Source: a virus. Taken from it: DNA of 28,810 bases. The notes below the pieces were generated by a model that was given only the letters and a program-made list of their open reading frames with translations, did not search any database and was not told the DNA's origin. This document shows, piece by piece, positions 1 to 8,982 of the stretch (the stretch's first letter is position 1; every line of letters starts with the position of its first letter). The stretch is from the IMG/VR virus record IMGVR_UViG_3300021956_000061, positions 1-28,810 of that record, one strand, 5' to 3'. A program made the translations under genes and the position numbers.

Positions 1-1
1 A

Positions 2-382
2 AACAATGTTCCACCAGAAAAACGTCATATCGTTCTTCATGGTAACAACTTAGCATCATTACTTTCAGAAACAGCAGTAACTTCTTCTGACTTTAATACA
101 GTTAAAGCTCTTGTAGCTGGTGAAATCAATACATTCTTAGGTTTCACATTCCACGTATTAGGTGATCGTTCAGAAGGTGGTTTAGCAATTGATGGTTCAA
201 ATGACAGAACAATCTTTGCATTCCATAAAGATGCTGTTGGTTACGCAGAAGGTATCGCTCCTCGCACAGAAATCAATTATATTCCAGAAAAAACTTCATT
301 CTTAGTGAATGCTGTATTTTCTGCGACTGCAACAACGATTGATGCAGAGGGTATCGTTTCATTAACATGCCGCGAAGCATAA
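2..382 (+). CDS. Major capsid protein, C-terminal part (5' truncated)
   Basis: The frame is open from the left edge to a TAA at 380-382 and gives 126 residues; the start lies outside the window. The text (RHIVLHGNNLASLL near the start, then FAFHKDAVGYAEG and PEKTSFLVNAVF, ending in LTCREA) resembles the C-terminal part of coat proteins of tailed phages with short tails, of the Phage_capsid_2 type. The following gene looks like a head decoration protein and the next like a head-tail adaptor, which fits the end of a capsid gene. Family assignment is from memory of the pattern, without a search. Confidence 0.75.
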   Translation, partial: NNVPPEKRHIVLHGNNLASLLSETAVTSSDFNTVKALVAGEINTFLGFTFHVLGDRSEGGLAIDGSNDRTIFAFHKDAVGYAEGIAPRTEINYIPEKTSFLVNAVFSATATTIDAEGIVSLTCREA

Positions 383-399
383 TTTAAGGAGAAACTAAT

Positions 400-675
400 A
401 TGGCTTTTACATCAACTGGTTTATCTGCTGCTGGCGGTCAATCAAAAGCTGGAAATGCTCCACAAGTTTGGACATATTCTAGCGGTGACGCTATTGCTAC
501 AGTTAATACAAGTGGTTACTTCAATTCAGTAGCTTCTTTATTAAAAGTTGGCGATGTTATTTACGTTCACGATTCAGTAACACCTACAATGAGTATTGTT
601 TGGGTTCGTTCAAACAATGGCACAACAGTAGACGTTTCTGATGGTTTAACTGTAACAGCAACAAACTCAGACTAA
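400..675 (+). CDS. Small head protein, probable capsid decoration/cement protein
   Basis: A 91-residue protein preceded by a good ribosome binding site (AAGGAG at 386-391, 8 nt before the ATG). It is rich in Gly, Ser, Thr and Val with a predicted beta-rich pattern (TVNTSGYFNSVASLLKVGD, then DVIYV and TVDVSDGLTV). Small proteins of this kind directly after the coat gene are common in short-tailed phages, and some decorate the capsid surface. It is followed by a strong terminator-like hairpin, so coat and decoration genes may be expressed more highly than the genes after it. Position supports the role more than sequence does. Confidence 0.55.
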   Translation: MAFTSTGLSAAGGQSKAGNAPQVWTYSSGDAIATVNTSGYFNSVASLLKVGDVIYVHDSVTPTMSIVWVRSNNGTTVDVSDGLTVTATNSD

Positions 676-702
676 TATCTGAGAAGTAGTATGTAACTTG
701 GG

Positions 703-735
703 TAAGGTGGGCGTTTAGGCGCTCACCTTATTCTC
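703..735 (+). terminator. Terminator-like hairpin after the capsid genes
   Basis: TAAGGTGGGCG (703-713) pairs with CGCTCACCTTA (720-730) through 11 base pairs, one of them G-T, around the loop TTTAGG. A short pyrimidine-rich run (TTCTC) follows rather than a full U tract. It lies in the 77-bp gap between the decoration gene and the adaptor gene. It may be a partial terminator or an RNA-processing and stabilising stem that sets capsid output above tail output. Confidence 0.55.
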
Positions 736-752
736 ACATTTGGAGATAAAGT

Positions 753-1367
753 ATGGCAGCTGGAGATTCAGCATTATCAGTATGTTCTGATTCATTATTG
801 ATGTTAGGCGCAAAGCCTATTTCTGCTTTTAATGAAGGCACAGATGAAGCCAACGTATGTGATCGACTTTACTCTGACATTAGAGACAATGCTTTAACAG
901 CATATCCATGGAGCTTTTCATTTAAGAAAGTAGCTCTCGCAAGATTGGTAACAACACCAACAACCGAATACAAATATGAATATCAAATGCCATCTGATCG
1001 TATAGCGCCACCAAGAGGCGTATTTGATTCAGATAGAGTAGGCGCACCATATCGAAAAGAATACAGAATTATGGGCGATAAACTATTGACAGACTATGAA
1101 GAAGTCTACGTTGATTATCAATATTCAGTTCCAGAATACGCAATGCCAGTCTATTTCATTCAGTTATTGAAATACATGATGGCATGGCATTTAGCACTTC
1201 CAATTACAGATCAAACAGAAAAGGCACAGTATTGGCAAGTCTTAGCAGTTGGCACACCAGGAGAAAATGGTCGTGGTGGCTATATGAGACAAGCTATGAA
1301 TATTGACGGACAAGGACAACCAGTCAATGCTATTCAAGACTTCTCACTTATTGATGTGAGGAACTAA
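753..1367 (+). CDS. Head-tail adaptor, T7 gp11-like (tail tubular protein A)
   Basis: A 204-residue protein starting at an ATG behind GGAGAT. The N-terminus has the alternating helical pattern typical of T7 gp11-type adaptors: ALSVCSDSLLMLGAKPISAF, then ANVCDRLYSDIRDNALTAYPWSFS at about residues 34-57, with the characteristic Y-P-W-S/N-F segment. In T7 this ring joins the portal to the nozzle. Its length is close to the roughly 196 residues of T7 gp11. Its stop overlaps the start of the nozzle gene (TAATG), a coupling typical of co-translated structural genes. Confidence 0.85.
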   Translation: MAAGDSALSVCSDSLLMLGAKPISAFNEGTDEANVCDRLYSDIRDNALTAYPWSFSFKKVALARLVTTPTTEYKYEYQMPSDRIAPPRGVFDSDRVGAPYRKEYRIMGDKLLTDYEEVYVDYQYSVPEYAMPVYFIQLLKYMMAWHLALPITDQTEKAQYWQVLAVGTPGENGRGGYMRQAMNIDGQGQPVNAIQDFSLIDVRN

Positions 1368-3367
1368 TGGCAAGATTTGTCACAGTTCAGACAAACTTCA
1401 ATACTGGAGAACTTGATCCATTAATGCGCGCTAGGGTGGATCTCAAAGCATATGAAAATGCTATGGAGACTGCTACTAATGTTGTATGCCAACCACAAGG
1501 CGGAATAACAAGACGTTCTGGATTACGTTATATCAATGCATTGCCTAACAGTGGATCATCATCTGCTGCTAATGGAGTTCGTTTAGTTTCATTTGAGTTC
1601 TCAACATCAGATAGTTATATGCTTTGCTTTACACATAATCGTATGTATGTATATAAAGCTGGAGCATTGGTTACTAATATTAATTCATCTGGTAACGATT
1701 ATCTGGATACATCTAGCGTATCATTAACATCAGCTAAATTAGCTAATCTATGTTGGACACAATCTGCTGATACATTGATTGTAGTGCATGAAGATTTATC
1801 CCCAGTTAAGATTGTGCGTGGTGCATCAGATTCATCATGGACTGCATCAACTATTACATTTGATAGCACGCCAAAATATGCATTTACTTTATCAGCAAGC
1901 AGTCCATCAGCTACCTTAACTCCAACAGCTATATCTGGAAAAACAAAAGTTACTGCATCAGCAAGTGTCTTTAGTAGTGGAAATGTTGGTCAATATATTA
2001 ATGCAAATCCACAAGGAAGAGCTAAAATAGTGCAATATATATCTGGCACAGAAGTTAATGTAGTTACAGAATTTCCATTTTTTGATACTAGCGCTATTGC
2101 TTCTGGAAGCTGGGAAATAGAAAGTGGATATGAATCAGTATGGTCAAGCACAAAAGGATATCCAAGAACAGTAACTTTTCATGAAGGTCGTTTATATTTT
2201 GGTGGATCTAAGACTAGACCATCTACAGTATGGGGATCTAAAGTTGGATTGTTTTTTGACTTTGAGCCAACAGAAGGGTTAGATGATGATGCTATTGAAG
2301 CAACATTAGATACTAATACATTTAATGCTATTACAGATATTATTTCTGGTCGTGATCTTCAATTTTTTACGACTGGTGGTGAGTTCTATGCTCAACAAAG
2401 TTCACTAGAGCCTATTACACCAACTAATTTCTCAGTTAAGACAGTTAGCCGACATGGAAGCAAACCAGGTATTCGAGTTAAACAACTTGAATCTGGCACG
2501 TTATTTATTCAAAGACAAGGCAAAACACTTAATGAGTTTGCTTATTCTGATACACAAGCTACTTATTTAACATCTAAGATATCTCTATTATCTGGTCATT
2601 TACTTAAAACTCCAACAAGAATGGGTTTGCGTAAGGCTGTGGCTACTGATGAAAACGATTTATTATTGATTGTTAATAGTGGTGATGGATCTATGGTGGC
2701 ATATTCTTTACTTAGATCAGAAAATGTTATAGCACCATCTAAGTTTATTACTGGCACAGATTCATTTGTAGATGTTAGCGTTGATATTACGACTATCTAT
2801 ACTGTAGTTAAAAGAACAATATCTGGCACAGATCAATATTATGTAGAAAGATTTGATGATTCATTATTAGTAGATTCAGCAAAAATTGGTGGAGCTGCAT
2901 CGTCTGTATCTATGAGTCATCTTGTAGGAAGATCAGTTAATATTCTTCTTGATGGAACAGTGCAAGCTAATCAAACAGTGCCTAGTGGTGGCACAATAAC
3001 ATTCTCAAGATCATCTACATCAAGCTATGAATTAGGCTTGCCAATTAATGTGCAAGTGACTACAATGCCTGTAGATCTAAAAATTCAAACAGGAACTAGA
3101 TTAGGCTTTAAAAAACGTATTGTTGAAGTTAATGCTTTAGTATTAGAAACACAGAATATGGTGGTAAATGGCATTGAAGTTCCATTTAGATCATTTGATA
3201 CACCATCTATTCTTGATGCGGATATACCAGATTTTACTGGAACTAAAGTGCTTCATGGTATACTTGGATATAGCACAGATGCAAAGATTACAATTACTCA
3301 AAGTGCGCCATTAAAAATGACGTTATTGGGTATGGAATATAAAGTAGCAGTTCATCAAGGAACATAA
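1367..3367 (+). CDS. Tail nozzle protein, T7 gp12-like (tail tubular protein B)
   Basis: A 666-residue protein whose N-terminus contains the family's typical elements: F-N-x-G-E-L-D/S-P at about residues 10-17, then DLKAYENAMETATNVV and P-Q-G-G-I-T-R-R-S-G-L-R. The middle has the T-F-H-E-G-R-L-Y-F-G-G block found in this group, followed by a ring-protein beta domain. T7 gp12 is about 790 residues, so this is slightly short. It forms the distal nozzle of the tail tube and directly follows the gp11-like gene, as in T7. Confidence 0.85.
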   Translation: MARFVTVQTNFNTGELDPLMRARVDLKAYENAMETATNVVCQPQGGITRRSGLRYINALPNSGSSSAANGVRLVSFEFSTSDSYMLCFTHNRMYVYKAGALVTNINSSGNDYLDTSSVSLTSAKLANLCWTQSADTLIVVHEDLSPVKIVRGASDSSWTASTITFDSTPKYAFTLSASSPSATLTPTAISGKTKVTASASVFSSGNVGQYINANPQGRAKIVQYISGTEVNVVTEFPFFDTSAIASGSWEIESGYESVWSSTKGYPRTVTFHEGRLYFGGSKTRPSTVWGSKVGLFFDFEPTEGLDDDAIEATLDTNTFNAITDIISGRDLQFFTTGGEFYAQQSSLEPITPTNFSVKTVSRHGSKPGIRVKQLESGTLFIQRQGKTLNEFAYSDTQATYLTSKISLLSGHLLKTPTRMGLRKAVATDENDLLLIVNSGDGSMVAYSLLRSENVIAPSKFITGTDSFVDVSVDITTIYTVVKRTISGTDQYYVERFDDSLLVDSAKIGGAASSVSMSHLVGRSVNILLDGTVQANQTVPSGGTITFSRSSTSSYELGLPINVQVTTMPVDLKIQTGTRLGFKKRIVEVNALVLETQNMVVNGIEVPFRSFDTPSILDADIPDFTGTKVLHGILGYSTDAKITITQSAPLKMTLLGMEYKVAVHQGT

Positions 3368-3368
3368 T

Positions 3369-3833
3369 ATGGAACAAGTATTTTTAGCAGCTAAAGTATT
3401 TGGAGCAATTAATACATTGCAACAGGCATCTGCTCAATCTAATTTATATAAAGTTCAAGCTGAACAAGCAAAGTTAGAGTCATCACAAAAGGCTTTGCAA
3501 TATGAAGAAAGAGCTAATCAGACTTTAAGAAAATTAAGAGAGACACAATCTACATTAGTAGCTAGTGGGTATGCACGTGGTATATTAGGCACAGAAGGAT
3601 CTCAGGCTACATTGGCTGCTGCTAATGAACGTATAGCTGGCGAAGAGTTTACTAAGGATGTGGCTAATGCTAGAAATGCATTAACATTTGGTCAAATACA
3701 AAGTAATATATTCAATACCGCATCAGAAACATCTATGACATCTGGATTATTATCATCAGCTGCTGGATTAGGTGAAGCTGCTTATGGATATTATAAGTTA
3801 GGTAAACCAACAGAAACAACTAAGAAGGCATAA
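3369..3833 (+). CDS. Internal virion/ejection protein, T7 gp14-like by position
   Basis: A 154-residue, mostly helical protein. Residues 15-75 are a long Gln/Glu/Ala-rich coiled coil, followed by YARGILGTEGSQATL and a Gly/Ala-rich weakly hydrophobic C-terminal segment (SGLLSSAAGLGEAAYGYYKLGK). T7 gp14 has a comparable size and also an N-terminal helix plus an apolar portion that enters the outer membrane on ejection. It is one base from the nozzle stop and one base from the next gene. Assignment rests on size, helicity and gene order. Confidence 0.65.
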   Translation: MEQVFLAAKVFGAINTLQQASAQSNLYKVQAEQAKLESSQKALQYEERANQTLRKLRETQSTLVASGYARGILGTEGSQATLAAANERIAGEEFTKDVANARNALTFGQIQSNIFNTASETSMTSGLLSSAAGLGEAAYGYYKLGKPTETTKKA

Positions 3834-3834
3834 T

Positions 3835-5526
3835 ATGGCAGATAATATTAGATATCAGCGTTCTGGCATTATGTATGCAGAGTTTCCTACTTTGCAATAT
3901 GCTAACATTCAAGAAGAGATTAAACAAGCTAGATCACTTAATGCTAGCTTAGATCGTATTAGTGAATTTGCATATAAAGGCGCTGTTAAAAAAGCAGAAG
4001 AAGCTGGTATGCAATATGGCATTGAGAATACACCATCATTGAAACAAGTGATGGAATCTATCAAAAATAAAGAGAAACCATCTGACTTATTCCAACCATC
4101 TGATACTTATTTTGGTGAGGCTGCACGTAAGATTCAAGTGGCTACATTTAGAACAGAATTAGAAAAAGAAGCAAGAGCATCATTTACTGACATTGATGCT
4201 GTTGTTAATTCTGGCAATCCATATAATATGCAAGAGATTGACGATGAACTTAATGGTATCGTTGATGGCCATTCAAAAGTATTGGCTGGGATTGATCCAG
4301 AAGAATCAGCTAAATATAGACAATCTGTTACTATTTTAGGCAATGCTACTCGTAAGAATGCATTAGATCGCATATCTAAACGCATTGAAGCTGAAAACTT
4401 AGCTAAAGTAGACGAAGAATTAGATAATCTTAAGAAGCAAGTTCCTACACTTTTAGATACATATACTACATTTGAAGATTATAAACTCGTTGAAAAGCAA
4501 CTTAAACTATCAGTAGATGAATTAATTACACGTATTGATCCTACTAAAGTTGCAGAGAAAAAGAATGAGATCAATAAGATATTTAAGAATGCTGTAATTG
4601 ATCGTATTGGTAACTATGTATTAAAAGATAAAACATTTGCTTCTACACCAGGAGAAGCATCTATGAAGATCATGGATGGTCAAGCTGGTGATATGACTCA
4701 GTTCCTTAATGACTATGTTGCTCCAGAAGATCGCATGGAAGTTGTTAAGAAACTAACAGAGAAAAAAGTAGCTCAAAGCAATCTTATTGAGGCTAATGAA
4801 AAACTTACCAAAAAGCTAAGAGAAGATGACTATCGTATTATCATGAAAGATTTTTATGATGGTAAAGTTGGTCCGAATGAAACTATTACTGCATTGCATG
4901 CTAAAGAAATACCTATTAGCAATGATGAATATAAGTCTATTGTAACTGCACAAGATGAAACACCAGGAAATCTTGCTGAATATAATAAGATGTTTAATCG
5001 AGTTAATGTTGATCTATTAAGTGTTGGTGAGATTGATGCTGCTGCTAAAGCAAATAGAATTACATACAAACAAGCATTGCAACTTAAAGATAAATATTTT
5101 AGCAGATCAGATAATGATCGTGAGATTAAGCAAGCTGTATTAAATGCAGTTAATATTACATCAGAGCAAATGCTTATGCTTAAACCAGAACAAGATGCTG
5201 TTGTGGCTAAAAGTATTCTATCAACTACAAAAGAAGTTGAAGCATTAAGAGCTAAAGGACTTCCAGTTAATGTAGCTGAAATAGCAAGAAAAAATGCTAT
5301 TCAAATTATGGATACTAATTCTACAGAAATATATACTAAAGCTAAAGCAGATTTAGAGAAAATGTCTACTACTTATAAGTTTTTATATCAAGAAAATGCT
5401 TATAAAGCTACAGATGTGGATAAGTTATTTAAGAACATACCAAAAGAAGATAGGCGAATAATTAAACGTGCATTAAGAGATATAGATACTTATAATCAAC
5501 AACAAAAGAATAAAGCGAGCTTCTAA
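3835..5526 (+). CDS. Probable internal virion/ejection protein, T7 gp15-like by position
   Basis: A 563-residue, highly charged helical protein with long Lys/Glu-rich stretches (for example residues 180-260 and 300-345) and no membrane segment. It occupies the place of T7 gp15 between a gp14-like gene and a very large gene. In T7, gp15 and gp16 form the channel that carries DNA across the periplasm. I recognise no catalytic motif. The stop overlaps the next ATG (TAATGA). Role is inferred from order and composition. Confidence 0.6.
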   Translation: MADNIRYQRSGIMYAEFPTLQYANIQEEIKQARSLNASLDRISEFAYKGAVKKAEEAGMQYGIENTPSLKQVMESIKNKEKPSDLFQPSDTYFGEAARKIQVATFRTELEKEARASFTDIDAVVNSGNPYNMQEIDDELNGIVDGHSKVLAGIDPEESAKYRQSVTILGNATRKNALDRISKRIEAENLAKVDEELDNLKKQVPTLLDTYTTFEDYKLVEKQLKLSVDELITRIDPTKVAEKKNEINKIFKNAVIDRIGNYVLKDKTFASTPGEASMKIMDGQAGDMTQFLNDYVAPEDRMEVVKKLTEKKVAQSNLIEANEKLTKKLREDDYRIIMKDFYDGKVGPNETITALHAKEIPISNDEYKSIVTAQDETPGNLAEYNKMFNRVNVDLLSVGEIDAAAKANRITYKQALQLKDKYFSRSDNDREIKQAVLNAVNITSEQMLMLKPEQDAVVAKSILSTTKEVEALRAKGLPVNVAEIARKNAIQIMDTNSTEIYTKAKADLEKMSTTYKFLYQENAYKATDVDKLFKNIPKEDRRIIKRALRDIDTYNQQQKNKASF

Positions 5527-5978
5527 TGAACTTAGATGAAAGATTTAAGCAATATAAACTAAATGCTTACGCTCCAGATGAGGAAGAGATTGTTACGCCT
5601 ATGCCAAAGACAGAGGTGCTAAAAGAGATTCCTCAGACTCCATTTGAAAACGTATTGCAAAAGACTGGCTTAACATTAGAAGAAGTTGGTAATGCATTAG
5701 ATAGCATTGGTAAGATTAATATTAAAGGCGTAGAGATTGGATTACGCGATCTATTGCCATTTGTAGGTAGCGTTGAGGATGGTAAAGTAACTGGCACTCC
5801 AGCTGCATTGCAAGCTGCTGGTCGTGGTGAAAGTTTAACAAGAGGCAAAGGCATGGCAACTGAATTAACTCCAGATGCTAAACTTATGGCTGCTGATGTT
5901 CTTACTGCTGGTGTTGCTGTTCCAGCTGGCAAAGGTATTGCAAAAGGTATATCAAAGATGACAAAGGCTATTAAATGA
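5526..5978 (+). CDS. Small protein between ejection genes
   Basis: A 150-residue protein with an acidic, proline-containing N-terminus (EEEIVTPMPKTEVLKEIPQTPFENVL) and a Gly/Ala-rich, weakly hydrophobic C-terminus ending in a basic tail (GKGIAKGISKMTKAIK), which could insert into or perforate a membrane. It overlaps the preceding gene by one base and the following one by four (ATGA). T7 has no counterpart at this position. It is probably part of the virion or ejection apparatus by context only. Confidence 0.6.
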   Translation: MNLDERFKQYKLNAYAPDEEEIVTPMPKTEVLKEIPQTPFENVLQKTGLTLEEVGNALDSIGKINIKGVEIGLRDLLPFVGSVEDGKVTGTPAALQAAGRGESLTRGKGMATELTPDAKLMAADVLTAGVAVPAGKGIAKGISKMTKAIK

Positions 5979-8977
5979 CAATCGACAATAGATCATTAGA
6001 TACAAGACTTAATGCTTTAGATAATGTTAATGCTGACTTAGAGCAAACAACTAAAGCTATTAATCCAGATGAGAACATTCAACAAGCAATAGATATTTCT
6101 GTTCCATATACAACTCAAGGCGATGAGTTAGAAGATCCAACAAGTAACTTGCCAGATGAAACAGATTTTACATTCACTGGCGAGAAAGTTGATGTTGCTA
6201 TCAATCTTAAGAAGCCTATTGATATTGTTAAGAAGATTATCACAAAGACTGCTAAAGATGTTACTAAAGACTTAGATCAGCCATTAGTAACTCCTGGGAA
6301 AGTATTTGAGAAGAAGGGTAAATTTACTGTTATTCCAGAAGCTGGCCAAGAAACAACACAAAAAGTTATTCAACAAATGGTTAAGCCAGATCCTAAAGCT
6401 GAGATCGATAAATTACTTTATGATCCAACATCATCACTAGACTTCAATAATCTAGGTAAATCTATTACAGATACATATGATTTAGCTAAGTATGAAAAGA
6501 TGTCATATAAAGACATTATTGAAAACATCAAAAAAGATGGAGTTTATGATGAAAACTTCCTTGAATATGTTGTTAATACAAATGCTAAGACTATTGCAGA
6601 TCCTAAACAATTTGCAATGCTTCCATATGTAGCACGTAGCATTCAAGATAAGAACGTAGAATTATGGCAAAAGTATGTAGCTGCTAAAGCTAAAGATCCA
6701 TTAAGCCTTGAGACTAAAGATTTAGCTGCTCAGTTTGCATTAGGCATCAACATGGAAGGTAACTTCATGAAAGGTGCTGTTGGCAAACGTAGAGACGTAG
6801 CAAGAACATTTGGTATCTTAAGACAAGCCTACAAAGAATCAACAATTAGCGCACAAAGAACAGAGATGCTTGATAAAGTATTAGAAAGCTCTGGTGGCTT
6901 AGATAACATAGATGATCTTGGAAATCATTATATTGCGCTTAATGCTGGCATGGATAGATCAATGCTTGCAGAAAAAACACTTTATAGTAGCGCCAAAGAT
7001 ATTTGGTATGCAACATGGGTCAATGGATTATTATCATCTCCAGTAACTCATGCTAAGAACATTGCTGGTAATGCATTATTTGGCATGTGGCAAACTCCAG
7101 AAAGATTAGTTGCTTCTGTATTAGGTAAAGGTAGATCAGTTGTTACTGGAAGCAAAGACTATATTCAAATGAATGAAGTCATGGATCAAGCTCAAGCTAT
7201 GATGGCAGCATCAACAGATGCATTCAGATTGGCTGGTAAAGCATTCAAAACCAATATGCCTACAGATCCAACTACTAAACTAGAGATGGCTAAGATTGGT
7301 CGAGATGACTTTAGTCTTAACTTTGGTGATAGCGTATTTGGTAAAGGCATGTCTGAGGCTATTAAATATTATGGAAACATAGTGACTATTCCTGGTAGAA
7401 CATTAATGGCAGAAGATGAGTTCTTTAAGGCCATTGGCTATAAGAGTGAGTTAGCTGCATTAGCTAGACGTGAAGGCAATAGAAAATATGATGAACTTGT
7501 AGCATCTGGCATTGATGAAGAAAAAGCACGTGTTCAATCTACTAAATATATGGCTGATCTATTAATTAATCCAACAGATGAATTACATGAAGCTGCAACT
7601 AAACAAGCTCGCACAGTAACATTTACTGCTGAACTTGAAGGTAGCATGAGATCAATTAATCAAGTGATTAACAAAGAGTTCTTAGGTATGCCATATCTTA
7701 AACTATATGTGCCTTTCGTTAGAACTCCAGCTAATATTGTTAAAGAAACATTATCACGCACACCAGTAGCTCCTATCTTACCATCTGTAAGAAAAGCTAT
7801 TTCAGCTGGTGGTATTGAAGCAGATCAAGCATTAGCTAAGATTACGCTTGGTAGTATGGCTATGTATGGCACATATCAATATACATTAGGTGGACAACTC
7901 ACTGGTCCAGGTCCAACACGATATAAAGACTTAGAAACACTTAAGGCTACTGGATGGCAACCATTCTCATTTGTATTAAACAAAGCAGATGTAAGTGATG
8001 AAGAACTTGATAAATTTAGCGAAATATCAAACGTCAGCGTTGGTCCAGATAAAGTATATATTTCATATGAATCATTAGGTCCATTAGCATCACTATTAGG
8101 CATGGCATCAGCATCTGCTGAATACTCAATGCAAGATCCAGATGAAGAAGGATTAAATGCTTTAGCTATGAATGGAGCTATGGGTCTTTATGATTACATG
8201 AGTAATCTTGATATGCTGCAAGGTATCAGTGATTTACATGATACATTCTCAAGTGATTCAGTCACTGCTAAACGTAAGCTATTTGATATACTTACTAAAG
8301 TATCACAAAAAGGCACAGAATTTGCTTTAGGTGGATCTCCAGTCATTATGGTAGATGGTAAGGTTTCAACTGGAACTTATAGTTCACTATCAGCTACTGC
8401 TGAAAGATATCTACATCCAGAGAAATCAAATCTTATGCGTGAAGATACATCATTAAGAGATGATGTAAATCCATTCTATGAAGGCTATTGGAAAGCATTA
8501 GCTAATATTAAGTCACGTAGTCCACGTATGAGCGATGCATTACCACCAGCATTAGATCCATTAACAGGAGAAGAAAAGACTGCTGGTCAAGGTAATTTCT
8601 ATGAAACATTTAACCCATTTAGAACATCAGAAGGTAAGCCTATCGCTGGCTATGCTACATTAATTGAGTATGGTGTTCCTGTATTTGTGCCACCAAAATC
8701 AAAAGATGGCGTTATGTTATCTGGTGAACAATATAATAGATGGATAGAACTTGCTACTGACAGTGGAAAATTAGAACAACGTGTAAGCAAATTAGGTGAA
8801 TTATATAGACGTATTAAAGGCATGGATATGTCTGTGGCTCAAAAGGCTATTTCTAATGAGATATCTGAGACTTATGGTAGAGCATGGAAAATGCTTGTAA
8901 ACGAAGATATTGATTTACAAATGGGACTAGATGAGGTAAAACAACAACAACAAGAGATGGGCATTTATAAAAGGTAA
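5975..8977 (+). CDS. Large internal virion/ejection protein, T7 gp16-like by position
   Basis: A 1000-residue protein, the last of the ejection cluster. It is helical throughout, with an acidic disordered N-terminal 80 residues and weakly apolar helices in the middle (WYATWVNGLLSSPVTHAKNI at about residues 342-361) and near residues 620-650. The C-terminus is charged and glutamine-rich (EVKQQQQEMG). T7 gp16 is 1318 residues and starts with a lytic transglycosylase; I see no convincing transglycosylase motif here, so wall cleavage may come from elsewhere. It starts within an ATGA overlap and ends 5 bases before the fibre gene. Confidence 0.6.
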   Translation: MTIDNRSLDTRLNALDNVNADLEQTTKAINPDENIQQAIDISVPYTTQGDELEDPTSNLPDETDFTFTGEKVDVAINLKKPIDIVKKIITKTAKDVTKDLDQPLVTPGKVFEKKGKFTVIPEAGQETTQKVIQQMVKPDPKAEIDKLLYDPTSSLDFNNLGKSITDTYDLAKYEKMSYKDIIENIKKDGVYDENFLEYVVNTNAKTIADPKQFAMLPYVARSIQDKNVELWQKYVAAKAKDPLSLETKDLAAQFALGINMEGNFMKGAVGKRRDVARTFGILRQAYKESTISAQRTEMLDKVLESSGGLDNIDDLGNHYIALNAGMDRSMLAEKTLYSSAKDIWYATWVNGLLSSPVTHAKNIAGNALFGMWQTPERLVASVLGKGRSVVTGSKDYIQMNEVMDQAQAMMAASTDAFRLAGKAFKTNMPTDPTTKLEMAKIGRDDFSLNFGDSVFGKGMSEAIKYYGNIVTIPGRTLMAEDEFFKAIGYKSELAALARREGNRKYDELVASGIDEEKARVQSTKYMADLLINPTDELHEAATKQARTVTFTAELEGSMRSINQVINKEFLGMPYLKLYVPFVRTPANIVKETLSRTPVAPILPSVRKAISAGGIEADQALAKITLGSMAMYGTYQYTLGGQLTGPGPTRYKDLETLKATGWQPFSFVLNKADVSDEELDKFSEISNVSVGPDKVYISYESLGPLASLLGMASASAEYSMQDPDEEGLNALAMNGAMGLYDYMSNLDMLQGISDLHDTFSSDSVTAKRKLFDILTKVSQKGTEFALGGSPVIMVDGKVSTGTYSSLSATAERYLHPEKSNLMREDTSLRDDVNPFYEGYWKALANIKSRSPRMSDALPPALDPLTGEEKTAGQGNFYETFNPFRTSEGKPIAGYATLIEYGVPVFVPPKSKDGVMLSGEQYNRWIELATDSGKLEQRVSKLGELYRRIKGMDMSVAQKAISNEISETYGRAWKMLVNEDIDLQMGLDEVKQQQQEMGIYKR

Positions 8978-8982
8978 ATAAT

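Noticed and set aside
4134-5932. Antisense frames at 4134-4385, 4854-5069 and 5633-5932
   Set aside because: All lie opposite well-supported ejection protein genes and show no binding site or protein-like pattern.
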